Positions 1-9,642 of a DNA stretch of 64,000 nucleotides are shown piece after piece; the stretch's first letter is position 1; the number at the start of each line of letters is the position of its first letter. The notes beneath the pieces were generated by a model. The model did no database searches and was not told the origin of the DNA. It saw nothing but the letters and a program-made list of their open reading frames with translations. Location: positions 744,001 to 808,000 of the forward strand of contig CBDEFQ010000006.1 of the NCBI GenBank assembly GCA_965237485.1, read 5' to 3'. The DNA comes from JAAELZ01 sp965237485. GTDB taxonomy: Bacteria > Pseudomonadota > Gammaproteobacteria > Arenicellales > Poriferihabitantaceae. A program made the translations under genes and the position numbers.

Positions 1-350
1 GCGCAATGTATGTTCTGCGATGGTTTAATATCCAAATCGTCATCCAAGGTACCTGCAGGAATAATTACCACTGAAGCATTTTTTGATAACCACGGCAATG
101 AGGAACCACAGACATTACAAAATGTCGTCGCAAAATATTTTGTGCCTATAGGTTCAAATCGCGTGATACTTTCATTTTCTTTTAGCCACCTAAATTGTAC
201 AGGCCGAACAAAGAGGTTGGAGGCAAATGCGCTGCCCGTAAACTTACGGCACCGAGAGCAATGACAGTGTTGAAAGATATTGATGTGCCCACTAATTTCA
301 TATTCAGCTGCCCCGCATAAACAACTACCCTTGCACTTACTAACAGTCAT
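1..350 (-). CDS. GFA-domain protein, 3' end outside window
   Basis: This minus-strand gene starts at the ATG at 348-350 and is still open at base 1. The protein begins MTVSKCKGSCLCGAAEYE and then has CHCSRCRKFTGSAFAS and FCNVCGSSLPW. These three Cys-rich stretches form the two zinc sites of the GFA (glutathione-dependent formaldehyde-activating enzyme) fold. About 116 residues are visible of a family that usually has 120-160. Members are zinc proteins tied to small-molecule thiol or formaldehyde chemistry, but most have no known substrate, so only the fold is claimed. The next gene in the same direction ends 14 bases upstream, so the two may be co-transcribed. Confidence 0.85.
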   Translation of the reverse strand, partial: MTVSKCKGSCLCGAAEYEISGHINIFQHCHCSRCRKFTGSAFASNLFVRPVQFRWLKENESITRFEPIGTKYFATTFCNVCGSSLPWLSKNASVVIIPAGTLDDDLDIKPSQNIHC

Positions 351-363
351 ATTCAGAACCTAT

Positions 364-780
364 TTAAACGTGTTTACCCATACTAAGGCGCTCTTCTACA
401 TTAAACCCCAAATCCTTATAAAAAGCTTCGACCGAATAGTTATCAGCACGAATTTGTAAGTTTAACTTCTTGCACCCCCTCTTTTTTAGCTCGGCAGTAG
501 CGTAAGCGACTAAGCGTTCCCCTATACCACGCCGGCGCATTGTTTGGTCAACTGCTACGGCATACAACCAACCACGGTGACCATCATATCCAGCCATGCA
601 CGCTCCGACAATCTGGCCTGCAGACTGGCAGATGAATATCAAATCGTCCACCTTTAGTTTTGCTGGAATCACAACCACAGGGGAGTTGTGCGCTGGATCA
701 TCAGGAAACTGAGTTTCCCAAAACGTAACTAGCGCGGCGTTATCATTATTGTTGTACTTACGTAATGTTATCGAACCCAT
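364..780 (-). CDS. GNAT family N-acetyltransferase (YpeA-like)
   Basis: This 138-residue protein has the length of a single-domain GNAT acetyltransferase. It carries the acetyl-CoA pyrophosphate-binding motif RRRGIGERL at about residues 82-90. It also has GYDGHRGWLYAVAV, which closely resembles the segment of E. coli YpeA before that motif, and a C-terminal FYKDLGF typical of the fold. The acceptor substrate of YpeA-type enzymes is unknown. The gene sits just upstream of the GFA gene on the same strand and is divergent from deaD. The region between this gene and deaD (781-938) holds no other gene. Confidence 0.85.
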   Translation of the reverse strand: MGSITLRKYNNNDNAALVTFWETQFPDDPAHNSPVVVIPAKLKVDDLIFICQSAGQIVGACMAGYDGHRGWLYAVAVDQTMRRRGIGERLVAYATAELKKRGCKKLNLQIRADNYSVEAFYKDLGFNVEERLSMGKHV

Positions 781-917
781 GGTTTACTTGCGCTTTGAAT
801 CCGGCTAAAGATACCATGCATCGAGAGAGATAAAGCGTTAAACTCGCGCGCCTTCTCGGTTGAAACCTGTAGTTTAAGCAGCAGCTTCCTAAATAACCAA
901 GAAAAACCTCACTATCC

Positions 918-931
918 CCTCGTATAAGAGG
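918..931 (+). promoter_or_regulatory. Small hairpin over the deaD ribosome site
   Basis: The bases CCTC-GTATAA-GAGG directly precede the start codon of deaD. The 3' arm GAGG is the Shine-Dalgarno sequence (AGAGG, 7 bases before ATG 939). A 4-bp stem is weak, but it would hide the ribosome site. Cold-shock control of deaD/csdA is known in E. coli. A link between this hairpin and such control is only a guess. Confidence 0.25.
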
Positions 932-938
932 CAAAACC

Positions 939-2675
939 ATGTCAAGCGAATCGGTCACTCAATTTAACCAATTAGCACTAGCTAAACCTTTGCTAACGGC
1001 GTTAAACCAACTAGGGTATGAGGCGCCTACACCTATTCAAGCGCAAACAATTCCTCGGTTGTTAGAAGGCAAAGATGTATTAGGCCAAGCGCAAACCGGA
1101 ACCGGGAAAACGGCTGCCTTCGCGCTGCCCTTAGTCACTAGACTCGATTTAAAGCTCAATGCACCGCAAGTGTTGGTGTTAACCCCTACGCGTGAATTAG
1201 CGATACAGGTTGCTGAAGCATTTCAACAATACGCCAAATTGATTGACGGCTTTCGAGTGCTACCCATTTATGGCGGGCAAGAATACCGTACCCAGATTCG
1301 TGGACTTAGCAGAGGCGTGCACGTTATTGTCGGTACCCCCGGTCGCGTTATGGACCATATGCGCCGCGGCACTCTAAAGCTCAACACGCTGCAAGCTCTA
1401 GTACTTGATGAAGCCGATGAAATGCTGCGCATGGGATTTATTGATGACGTTGAATGGGTGCTGGAGCAATCTCCATCCACACGCCAAATTGCACTGTTCT
1501 CGGCCACCATACCAAAAGAAATAGAGCGCATTGCTAAGCGACACCTCAATGACCCAGCTATCATCTCTATTAAAGAATCGACCGCCACCGCCAGCACCAT
1601 TCGACAGTGCTGTTTAGTCGTCAAGGGCCATCAGAAACTAGAGGCGATGACGCGCATTCTTGAAGCTGAAGAGTTCGACGCAATCATCGTATTTGTGCGC
1701 ACTAAAAACGCTACTTTAGAATTGGCGCAAAAACTCGAAGCGCGGGGTTACTCTGTCGCCCCTTTAAATGGTGATATTGCGCAAAACCAGCGCGAAAAAA
1801 CCATTGAACGCCTTAAAAATAAAAAGATAGATATTCTCGTTGCAACGGATGTAGCAGCGCGTGGGCTCGATGTAGACCGCATTAGCCACGTAATCAATTT
1901 TGATATCCCCTACGACACGGAAGCATATATACACCGTATCGGACGCACTGGCCGCGCTGGCCGTACCGGGGATGCGATATTGTTTGTTGCGCCTAGAGAG
2001 AGAAGGTTATTAAACGCGATTGAAAAAGCCACACGGCAAAAGATTGAAAACTTAGAGCTGCCTTCAACTGATTCAATTAATCAGCGGCGAGTTGAACGAT
2101 TTAAAAAGCAGATTACCGATACGATTGAGCACTCGGATTTGAAATTCTTTGAAAAGATGATTGAAGAATATCAACTCGAAACTAATACCGATGCTTCGAT
2201 CGTAGCTGCTGCCCTAGCGCATCAAATGCAAGGTGAGCATCCCTTTTTACTATCTAACAAACCAATTGTTGATTCCTCCTTCGGAGGCAATGATGCAGGT
2301 GCAGACCGCTTCAATCATAAAACACGCAGGGAACGCAACCAATCAGACTCGAGAAACCAAGGGAAGCGCGAAAAGCGCAGCAGCCCTACCGATGAAGGCA
2401 TGGAGCGTTTCAGAATAGAAGTGGGCAGTAACCACGATGTAAAACCGGGTAATATAGTTGGCGCAATAGCTAATGAAGCGGGAATAGAAGGACAACATAT
2501 TGGGCGCATAGATATTCGCGAAAACCATAGTTTGATTGATCTGCCTAAAGGCATGCCGAAAGACATTTTTAACAATCTTAAGAAAGTGTGGGTCGCTGGG
2601 CAACAAATTAAAATTTCGCGCGCCGCAAGCAAAGAAAACTTCCCTAAAACGCGCAAGCAATCCACGAAACACTGA
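939..2675 (+). CDS. deaD: DEAD-box ATP-dependent RNA helicase DeaD/CsdA
   Basis: This 578-residue protein unwinds RNA during ribosome assembly and mRNA turnover, especially in the cold. Visible motifs are the Q motif (GYEAPTPIQ, residues 26-34), Walker A AQTGTGKT (51-58), PTRELA, the DEAD box (157-160), SAT (188-190), and HRIGRTGRAGR in the second RecA domain. The C-terminal part from about residue 480 (RFRIEVGSNHDVKPGNIVGA) is a DbpA-type RNA-binding domain. ATG 939 is supported by an AGAGG ribosome site. The protein stops soon after the RNA-binding domain. A lysine-rich stretch continues in another frame downstream, so the native tail may be lost. Confidence 0.95.
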   Translation: MSSESVTQFNQLALAKPLLTALNQLGYEAPTPIQAQTIPRLLEGKDVLGQAQTGTGKTAAFALPLVTRLDLKLNAPQVLVLTPTRELAIQVAEAFQQYAKLIDGFRVLPIYGGQEYRTQIRGLSRGVHVIVGTPGRVMDHMRRGTLKLNTLQALVLDEADEMLRMGFIDDVEWVLEQSPSTRQIALFSATIPKEIERIAKRHLNDPAIISIKESTATASTIRQCCLVVKGHQKLEAMTRILEAEEFDAIIVFVRTKNATLELAQKLEARGYSVAPLNGDIAQNQREKTIERLKNKKIDILVATDVAARGLDVDRISHVINFDIPYDTEAYIHRIGRTGRAGRTGDAILFVAPRERRLLNAIEKATRQKIENLELPSTDSINQRRVERFKKQITDTIEHSDLKFFEKMIEEYQLETNTDASIVAAALAHQMQGEHPFLLSNKPIVDSSFGGNDAGADRFNHKTRRERNQSDSRNQGKREKRSSPTDEGMERFRIEVGSNHDVKPGNIVGAIANEAGIEGQHIGRIDIRENHSLIDLPKGMPKDIFNNLKKVWVAGQQIKISRAASKENFPKTRKQSTKH

Positions 2676-2844
2676 GAAAACTAAAAGGCCAAACAAGGCA
2701 AAAAATAGGAAGAGCAATCAGAACATTTCTAGTTTAGAAGCCGAGCCTAAAAAGGAGAAAAAAGCCAAGCCAAAACTTAAGTCTAACGGTGAAAAGTTGG
2801 GCGGAACAAGATTTAGTAAAAAACCGAAGAAAGGTAAAACTTAG
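2676..2844 (+). pseudogene. Out-of-frame Lys-rich tail of deaD
   Basis: After the deaD stop, a second frame stays open from within the deaD 3' end to TAG 2842-2844. It encodes a strongly basic stretch (for example KKEKKAKPKLKSNGEK and KKPKKGKT). Basic, low-complexity tails are normal in DeaD proteins. The simplest reading is that this is the original C-terminus, cut off by a small frameshift near 2640-2670. It could also be chance. Confidence 0.45.
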
Positions 2845-2917
2845 GCTGCTTAGCCAATAGGTTTGTTTTCTTATTCTGCCATTTCCCTGACTATAAGTAA
2901 GAAGGCATCAGCATCAA

Positions 2918-3605
2918 TTATTTTGGTAAACGCGCTTCAAATACTCTGCTCCCCTGCTCCGTAGGGGTAGTAAATTGCCATTGCTCATTTTCCGGTTTGT
3001 TGCCGCCAGCTTCGATTAAATAGTCAATACGTTCGCCTAAAGAAATCGCTATCTCAGGCTTTAATAGGTCAAGCATACGTAGTCCTTTCAGAGAAGCATC
3101 CTGTTCATCGATATCATCATTAGCAAACAAATCTGCGCAATACTTAGCACGATAATCCAAAATTATGCTACCCGCAGCCAAGTAAAATAGACTGTCCGGG
3201 AATACTTTCAAAATCCCTTCCAAATCCTTTATTTGGGAATGCAGCAAGGCTTGCAAATGCTACTTGAGTTTGTTTTTCAAGCGCTTCTCCGAATAGGCTG
3301 TTAATAGCGTTACCCAAGTTCCTGATGGGTTTGGACACTGTGTAATCTGATAGGGGAAGCGTATCGTAAACCTGATTATCGACTCGCTTCATTACCTCCC
3401 CCACAAACTTTTGGCGTGCGCTGCCAACTATTAACGCAACAACCAAAGCGGCAACAATAATAACCGCCGCCACGTTTAAAAGAACTGGAAATAACTCGCC
3501 ACTAGCCGCAGGGAAGGGACTAACCACCCCAAATATATTTAGCAGCATAAATACGATCACCATCGTAAGTGTGCTGTTAAACAATAAACCCCAATCTATC
3601 TTCAT
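2918..3605 (-). pseudogene. Membrane PAS-domain sensor remnant, frameshifted
   Basis: Two overlapping minus-strand frames look like one broken gene. The first part (3605 downward) has two membrane helices (about residues 8-27 and 41-62) and a linker ending near EKQTQVAFASLAA. The second frame (3256-2918) continues with KVFPDSLFYLAAGSIILDYR, the start of a typical PAS domain, and ends shortly after FEARL. No kinase, cyclase or other output domain follows, so the protein is both frameshifted near 3170-3260 and truncated. Family members sense signals at the membrane. The partner output domain is unknown. Confidence 0.6.
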
Positions 3606-3700
3606 ATCACAAACACCCCGAGGACAGAAGTATAATGCTCTTTTTTACGTATAAGCGCAAGTATTATTTAGTTTAACGGTAGTATTAATATGATATTCGG

Positions 3701-4444
3701 CTATATCAATCTGCTCGAATAGAGCCGTTGATAGTATGGTAGAGCTTTTTCGACTATGCCGATAGAATGAGAACTCAAGGTGATATTTTTTGCTTTGTAC
3801 GGTATAAACCCAGTGGATTTATTCACCGACTCATACCAATATTTACTCCAAATTCCGTCTGTTTCTCGCCTCCCAACTGACCAATTAAGCATCCGCTTAT
3901 CAAATGTGATATTCAAGGCCTCGCACAGTTTTGGCAACATCTTTTCTGGGCATTGCAAAAAATCCTTTGAGTCGACCACTACGCAAGGAAGACCGAGTTC
4001 TTGAGTCACAAATTCATAAAGCCGAGCTTGCTGGACAAACCCAATATCGTATAGCGTTGTTTCTCCACGAACCGCAGAATACGACGCCAATACTTCTTCT
4101 GGGTGACGTATCAAAAAGCAGTGTTCTAGCTTCGATAACCACGCTTTATCTATATGATCGAGCAAGTGCATCGTCATATGCTTTTGATAGTGAATAAACT
4201 TGCCCTCTTCTAATTTTGCAAAGCAAGCCTGTACACCCGGTTGCCATTGTTTTCCTTGCTGCGCAATCACTTCTTGGGCTCCTGGGTGATCTATTCGTGT
4301 GTAATGCAAATATTGGCCGTATAAGGGCTCGTCAACCACCACAGTATCTGGCCTATTTTCCCAAGCGCGCATCATGGCTGTAGATATATTACGCGGACCA
4401 GACCACATGGCTATGCGCCTTATTGAAGATTCAACCAATGACAT
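3701..4444 (-). CDS. Sulfotransferase-like P-loop protein
   Basis: This 247-residue protein has the sulfotransferase 5'-phosphosulfate-binding loop SGPRNISTAMMRAW near its start (residues 15-28). It also has CFLIRHPEEVLASYSA, the conserved 3'-phosphate-binding Arg/Ser segment. Such proteins belong to the Sulfotransfer family and are often misnamed branched-chain aminotransferase-like. The acceptor substrate is unknown. It appears intact and stands alone, convergent with nothing nearby. Confidence 0.8.
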   Translation of the reverse strand: MSLVESSIRRIAMWSGPRNISTAMMRAWENRPDTVVVDEPLYGQYLHYTRIDHPGAQEVIAQQGKQWQPGVQACFAKLEEGKFIHYQKHMTMHLLDHIDKAWLSKLEHCFLIRHPEEVLASYSAVRGETTLYDIGFVQQARLYEFVTQELGLPCVVVDSKDFLQCPEKMLPKLCEALNITFDKRMLNWSVGRRETDGIWSKYWYESVNKSTGFIPYKAKNITLSSHSIGIVEKALPYYQRLYSSRLI

Positions 4445-4503
4445 AGGTGCTTATTGTACTTGCTTAATCAAACACCGGGCCAGAAAGAGGGTAAAATCTG
4501 ACC

Positions 4504-4965
4504 ATGCCTAAGCTGCTCATTGTTTGCAATACACCAACGGATAACACGCGTAAATTGTGCGACGCGGTAACCAACGGCGCACAGAAAGAAGTTTTTGAAG
4601 GGCTAGATGTTAAAGTTAAACAACCGCTACAAGCTAATGCTGATGATGTCATTTGGGCAGACGGTATTATCATCGGTAGCACTGAACATTTTGGCGCAAT
4701 GAGCGGATTAATAAAGGATTTTTTTGAGCGCATTTACTACCCTTGTTTAGAAATAAAACAGGGTTTAGCAGTGGGTGTGTACGTAAAAGCCAGCCTAGAC
4801 GGCACAGGAACGCAAACTGGCATAGAAAAAATATTAACCGGCTTGCGTTGGAAACTGGTGCGGCCCACCCTATTGCTACACGGTGAATTTCAAATCTCAT
4901 TTATTGAACAATGCGAGGAGCTGGGTTTATATATGGCCGCTGGTTTAGATGCGGGTGTGTTTTAA
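4504..4965 (+). CDS. Flavodoxin-family NAD(P)H oxidoreductase
   Basis: This 153-residue protein has the flavodoxin-like fold. The FMN phosphate loop is NTPTDNTRKL near the N-terminus. IIIGSTEHFGAMSGLIKDFF matches the flavin-contacting loop of the WrbA/flavodoxin group. It may reduce quinones or serve as an electron carrier, but the partner is unknown. Its last codons (LDAGVF) and the sequence after the stop recur, diverged, at about 12820-12880 beside the MATE gene. That suggests the two genes were once tail-to-tail neighbours. Confidence 0.8.
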   Translation: MPKLLIVCNTPTDNTRKLCDAVTNGAQKEVFEGLDVKVKQPLQANADDVIWADGIIIGSTEHFGAMSGLIKDFFERIYYPCLEIKQGLAVGVYVKASLDGTGTQTGIEKILTGLRWKLVRPTLLLHGEFQISFIEQCEELGLYMAAGLDAGVF

Positions 4966-5013
4966 AACTCTAAGCCTACGTTTCGTCAAGCCTGGGTTTC
5001 TTCACATTGCGCG
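4934..5013 (+). repeat. Left imperfect direct repeat of betaine island
   Basis: This covers the 3' end of the flavodoxin gene plus following bases. About 59 bases match 12823-12880 at roughly 80 percent, including TTTAGATGC, TTTAAAAC and CTAAGCCT. It also holds a second diverged copy of the MATE 3' end (GCCTGGGTTTCTTCACATTG). The two repeats bracket the decayed betaine island. Confidence 0.6.
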
Positions 5014-5154
5014 TAACTGCTAAATCTTTGGGCATCGACTCGAAGGGGTGCATGTTCAAACATCTTCCAGATTAGCTTGGCGCCCTGATTGACCACACTG
5101 CTTTTAATCGAAGACGTAGAAAACTAGCTCAGATTCGTGAATAATATTGCTAAC

Positions 5155-5708
5155 TTATTTGCCCACATTGGGGCGGTGGATAGAGGCGGAGAATTGTGCA
5201 CTAATCCAGTCGCATAGTAACCGTGCGGAAGCTGATAATGGCTTTCCTTTGGGAGTCACTAAGTAAAAAGCATTGCGGTTTATAGAGTCGCTACCAAGCA
5301 AATTGATCAAAGCACCACTCTTTAGATATTGGCTAATCAACGGAAGGACCTAAGAGAGCAACACCCTGACCTTCGAGAGTCGCTTGTACTAGGTTTACGT
5401 AAGTATTTACGGTAATGCCGTTGCTCGTACTTTTAGATTTAATTTGCTTTTTCTCAAACCATTTTTCCCAGCGGGTTTGTGCATCATAAGAGCCGACTAA
5501 CTGAATCAAATTCTCATTTTGAAGGTCCGCCGGTGTGTGCGGCTTTCCGTTTAACAATACATATGAAGGGGCGCAAACTGGCGCAATAAACTCACTTTCG
5601 AGAAATGTGGCAACGTAATTATTCGGGTCAAAATTGCCGTAGCGAATAGCCACATCGATGCCTTCTTTTGCGAGATCTATGTAGCTGTCATCGATTAGAA
5701 AGCGAAAT
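5155..5708 (-). pseudogene. LysR-type regulator fragment, frameshifted
   Basis: Only the effector-binding domain of a LysR regulator (GcvA-like) remains. Reading minus from about 5708, it gives IDDSYIDLAKEGIDVAIRYG and continues to a frame break near 5335-5340. It resumes with ISQYLKSGALINLLG to a stop at 5155. The HTH half is missing. Near 5700-5712 the sequence switches abruptly into an ABC transporter ATPase on the other strand, so a deletion joined the two. It may once have regulated the betaine genes, but that is inferred from position only. Confidence 0.75.
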
Positions 5709-6245
5709 TTTTTGTATTATGGGCCTTTCGGGGAGCGGAAAATCTACCCTTGTTCGTCACATCAATCGTTTGATCGAACCGACATCAGGCCAAGTTATTG
5801 TCGATGGGGTAGACATAGCCACGCTTAATGCAAAAAGCCTGGCCTCTTTCCGCTCGAATACCGTTGGCATGGTGTTTCAACACATGGCTTTATGGCCTCA
5901 TCGCAGCATCAGGGACAATGTAGCGTACAGCCTCGAACTCAGAGGTGTGAAAAAAGCAGAGCGTTATAAAGCCGCGGCAGCAGTTCTGGAACAAATGAAA
6001 CTTAAAGGCTGGGACAGAAAATATCCGGACGAATTGTCCGGTGGAATGCAGCAACGGGTTGGACTGGCTAGAGTGCTTGCCGGAAACCCCGATATCTTGC
6101 TAATGGATGAGCCTTTCTCGGCCCTGGATCCCCTAATAAGAGCTGAATTGCAGCAACAATTTCTGGAGCTATCCGCAACACTAAATACGACTACACTGTT
6201 TATCACTCATGATCTTGAAGAGGCCATTCGCCTGGGACACCGAGT

Positions 6246-7421
6246 GGGCTTGTCGGATAATTAATAGAATACGTGAGATAATATGGGCTGATTCTAGTCA
6301 GCCTGCAATTTTGAGCAAACGTCATCAAAGCCAACTGTTCCTAACCTTAGATTCTCTGGTTAGCTCTGAACATCCCTACCGTAAACTCGATGAGCTATTA
6401 TGTTTTGGTGCATTGAGTAAACCCTTCTCTAAAATATATGCCACCCGTGGCCCTAAAGGCCGAGGTGTTGAGTTCGGCTTACGTGCCTTGGTGCTTCAGT
6501 TCATGGAAGATTTAAGTGATAGAGAAATGGAGCGATACTTATCAGAGAATCTGGCCGCTAAGTGGTTTTGTGATTCAGGACTGGAACAGAGCACTCCTGA
6601 TCATAGTTACTTTGGTGATTTTCGCTCACGCATTGGAACCAGGGGTATGATGAATTTATTTGACCGTGTTCGGAGCGGGTTAGTTTCAATGGGCTTAGTA
6701 CGAGAAGTATTCACATTTGTCGATGCCAGCCAGTTGGTCAGTAAGCTAACCACTTGGGATGATAGAGATAAGGCGATAAAGATGGGATTAGAGGAGTTCA
6801 ACAATAAGACAGTTGATAAAGTTGCGGCGGACAAGCAAGCACGGTTTGGGTGCAAGGGAAATAGCAAATATTGGTATGGTTACAAAGAGCATGCATCAGT
6901 GGATATGCAAAGTGGCTTGATCAATAAAATAGCGGCCACCTCGGCTGAGGTAACGGATGCAAGCGGCTTGAAGCATGTTTGCCCTAAGTCGGGCGCTGTT
7001 TATGCGGACAAGGGTTATTGCGTGAGCCCGGCCAAAACCACGCTCAGGCGCAACGGTTGCCATGATGCAACAATCAAGAAGAACAATATGCATGGCAAGA
7101 ATAGAGACAAAGACCGTTGGATTAGCAAAATTCGTTCACCATATGAGCGAGTGTTTGCTCATCGCAATAAGCGAGTTCGTTATAAAGGGTTGGCTAAAGT
7201 CCAGTTCCAAGTTGGAATCAGGGGCTTATGTTTTAACCTTAAGCGATTAATGGCATTGGGAGTTGAACGAGTTGAATTGGTGCCGGCCTAGGGATAGATC
7301 CGTCTATTGGTGGCAAAATGGCTGCTAATAGACGGTTTATTGCACAAAAAACGCGTTGCTGAGCAAACTAAAAGCGACTTCGGCGAAAACCCTGTTTGAA
7401 ATTGTATTAACCGACGAGCCC
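6246..7421 (+). mobile_element. IS5-like insertion sequence, copy 1 (1176 bp)
   Basis: The ends were fixed by comparison with the copy at 28641-29816. Both start GGGCTTGTCGG and end CCGACGAGCCC as imperfect inverted repeats. The target duplication is CGAGT. The base on each side also matches, so it can be read as a 7-base duplication CCGAGTG with a 1174-bp element. It interrupts the proV remnant. The two copies differ at only a few bases, which implies recent movement. Confidence 0.92.
6311..7291 (+). CDS. IS5-family DDE transposase
   Basis: This 326-residue transposase probably starts at the TTG at 6311 (SKRHQSQLFLT). The N-terminal half is the DUF772-type domain (LVLQFMEDLSDREMERYL). DDE residues are visible as FVDAS, YADKGY and the late glutamate in SPYERVF, followed by VRYKGLAK typical of the family. 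The upstream in-frame bases belong to the IS end and to proV. The frame is intact and likely active. Confidence 0.92.
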   Translation: MSKRHQSQLFLTLDSLVSSEHPYRKLDELLCFGALSKPFSKIYATRGPKGRGVEFGLRALVLQFMEDLSDREMERYLSENLAAKWFCDSGLEQSTPDHSYFGDFRSRIGTRGMMNLFDRVRSGLVSMGLVREVFTFVDASQLVSKLTTWDDRDKAIKMGLEEFNNKTVDKVAADKQARFGCKGNSKYWYGYKEHASVDMQSGLINKIAATSAEVTDASGLKHVCPKSGAVYADKGYCVSPAKTTLRRNGCHDATIKKNNMHGKNRDKDRWISKIRSPYERVFAHRNKRVRYKGLAKVQFQVGIRGLCFNLKRLMALGVERVELVPA

Positions 7422-8268
7422 CGAGTGCAATCATGAAAGACGGCGTCATCGTTCAAGTGGGCACACCAGAAGATATTCTACATAACCCAACTGACGATTA
7501 TGTCAAAAGTTTTGTAAAGGGAATATCTCAACTGCGTTACGTCACTGCACAGCAAGCTATGGTGCCTTTGGAACGGTATGGAGTGATCGAAAAAATGCCA
7601 GCGCCGGAGGCGATGAGTGTAGTGGCGTCAATGATTTCGGTCACCGGACTAGGTCAGATGGTATTGCGCGGCATTGGTCGGTTGGATATGTCAGTTGCTT
7701 CAACCGGAGGCTTAGGTATTGTATTGATCGCAATCACGATCGACCGAATTTCCCAGGGATTTGGTCTTTCCCGACGTGATCGAGGTCACCGCAACTGGTA
7801 TCAGGTCGGGCCGATAGGAATGATCATTAAATTGATCAAAAAGTCTGATTTAAAATCGGGCTAGATGTAAATATATAAGGAGTTTGATAAGCATTTGGCA
7901 ATGTATGCCATTCAATAATTAATACTTAACCCAAAATGAGGATGAAGAATGAAAACACAAATTAACCCTAAAGCAGTACGCAAATCGCTGGTCAACGCAC
8001 TAGCCGTCGGCGTTTGTACCATTGGAGTGCTTAGTTTAAGTATCCCAACTTCGATGGCATCGTCGCTCCCTGGAGCGGGTAAAACAATTCAACCCATCGC
8101 AACGGGACGTGCGGATCAATACTTCCAGCATTTTATAGTCCAAATCGGGCTCGAAAAGCTGGGATACACTGTCGGGACGCACTTGGAAGCCCAATACCCT
8201 GCAATGCACCTAACTATTGGCCAAGGAGAGGCCGATTATACGGCCGTACACTGGAATCCGCTACACGG

Positions 8269-9642
8269 AGTCTTGTCCAACATGAAATGATACTGAGCGA
8301 AGGGACTGATTCTAATCGGAAATGATACCGAACTAATCTAATTTCTGTTCATGATGGTGAATGAATACCATTATGAATGACCACCATATAGATACCCTTG
8401 ATAAGGCACGCTTGTTGCTACAAGGCACTGATGAAATCGATCTGGCAATCGACGGTAAACGCAATCGCTATGATTTCATCAAACGCACCTTAATGCGTTT
8501 CAAATACAGCAAACCGGGTCGAGCCGATAAGGGTCTTGTGCTGCGTTATATCACACGCATCAGCGGTTACTCTTATGTGCAAGTGAAACGCCTGGCTGCC
8601 AGCTATCTCAAGCACGGTAGAATCCAGTGGCGACATCGTGCCACAAGGGGCTTTGCTAGACGCTATAGCAATCAAGACATTAAGCTTCTAGCAGATATGG
8701 ATGAACTCCACGGTACGTTATCAGGCCATGCCACTAAGAAACTCTGTGAGCGCGCCTTAGTTGTCTATGAGTAAGCTGAGTATGCCAACCTAGCACGTAT
8801 CTCGGTTTCTCATCTATACAATCTACGCCGATCTAAACCCTACCAGAACAATCTCCGTCACTTTGAAAAGACACATTCCAAGCCTTCTTCTATCGGCCAA
8901 AGACGTAAGCCACAGCCAGAAGGTCAACCTGGCTATAGCCGTGTAGATACAGTGCATCAGGGCGATAAGGACAAGGTTAAAGGGGTCTATCATATCAACG
9001 CCGTTGATGAGATCACCCCGTTTGAAGTCGTGTCTTCTACACAGAAAATATCAGAGCCATTCTTGATGCCTATTCTCACTCAAATGCTAGAGCAGTTCCC
9101 CTTTGTGATTAAAGGCTTTCATGCCGATAATGGCAGTGAATACATTAACCAATCGGTGGTGCGATTGTTGAATAAGCTATTAATCGAGTTGACCAAATCC
9201 AGGGCTAGACACCGTAACGACCATGCCTTAGTTGAGTGCAACAATGGGGCCATCGTGCGCAAGCATCTTGGCTTCATGCATATCCCGCAAAAATATGCGC
9301 CTGATATTAATCAATTTGCCACCGACTTTCTTAACCCTTATTTGAATTATCACCGACCTTGTTTCTTCCCACAGACCAGCACTAACAACAAAGGAAAACA
9401 AGTCAAAACCTATCCATATCGAAACATGATGATGCCTTATGAAAAACTCAAATCGTTGACCAATGCACAGTCATATCTTAAAACTCACATCTCGTTTACA
9501 ATGCTTGACGATATCGTTTATCAGATGACTGATAATGAGGCAGCAAAACAACTCAATGAGGAAAAAACTAAACTCTTTAAAAACATCTTTGAACAGAAAT
9601 GACAATCAACTTCTCGGTATCATTCCTGTATTGGAATAGACT
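8269..9642 (+). mobile_element. rve-type insertion sequence, copy 1 (1374 bp)
   Basis: It starts AGTCTTGTCCAACATGAA and ends GGAATAGACT. The termini are imperfect inverted repeats of about 29 bases sharing AATGATAC. The five-base target duplication CACGG lies at 8264-8268 and 9643-9647. The same element, with another IS inside it, is at 17456-20099. The integrase-core transposase resembles IS481/ISNCY-type elements, but I cannot assign the family firmly. Confidence 0.9.
8361..9602 (+). pseudogene. rve-domain transposase with in-frame stop
   Basis: This is a 414-codon frame. Codon 138 (8772-8774) is TAA, where the copy at 17.5-20.0 kb has CAA (Gln), so this copy is dead by point mutation. An N-terminal helical DNA-binding region precedes an integrase core with YSRVDTVHQGD, FHADNGSEY and LVECNNG as likely D, D and E. 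The part after the stop could still be made from an internal start but would lack the DNA-binding region. Confidence 0.85.

Larger units (their letters stand above)
5702..7864 (+). pseudogene. proV-proW remnant of betaine ABC transporter, IS-split
   Basis: The first segment (about 5702-6245) encodes a ProV-like ATPase without its first 40 or so residues. It has Walker A GLSGSGKST, signature LSGGMQQRVGLAR and Walker B LLMDEPFSALD. An IS5-like element sits at 6246-7421. The second segment resumes with IMKDGVIVQVGTPEDIL and passes through MPAPEA directly into VVASMISVTGLGQMVLRGIG. This is the C-terminal part of a ProW permease, so the end of proV and most of proW are deleted. Precise removal of the IS would still leave a one-base shift. 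The product cannot be functional. The intact system would import glycine betaine or proline across the inner membrane with ProX. Confidence 0.85.

Noticed and set aside
10..264. Plus-strand 84-codon open frame at the left edge
   Set aside because: The minus strand here encodes the GFA-domain protein with clear zinc-site cysteines, and the plus frame is its shadow.
2233..2717. Several open frames on both strands inside the 3' end of deaD
   Set aside because: They overlap the DbpA-type domain of deaD and show no recognisable protein features.
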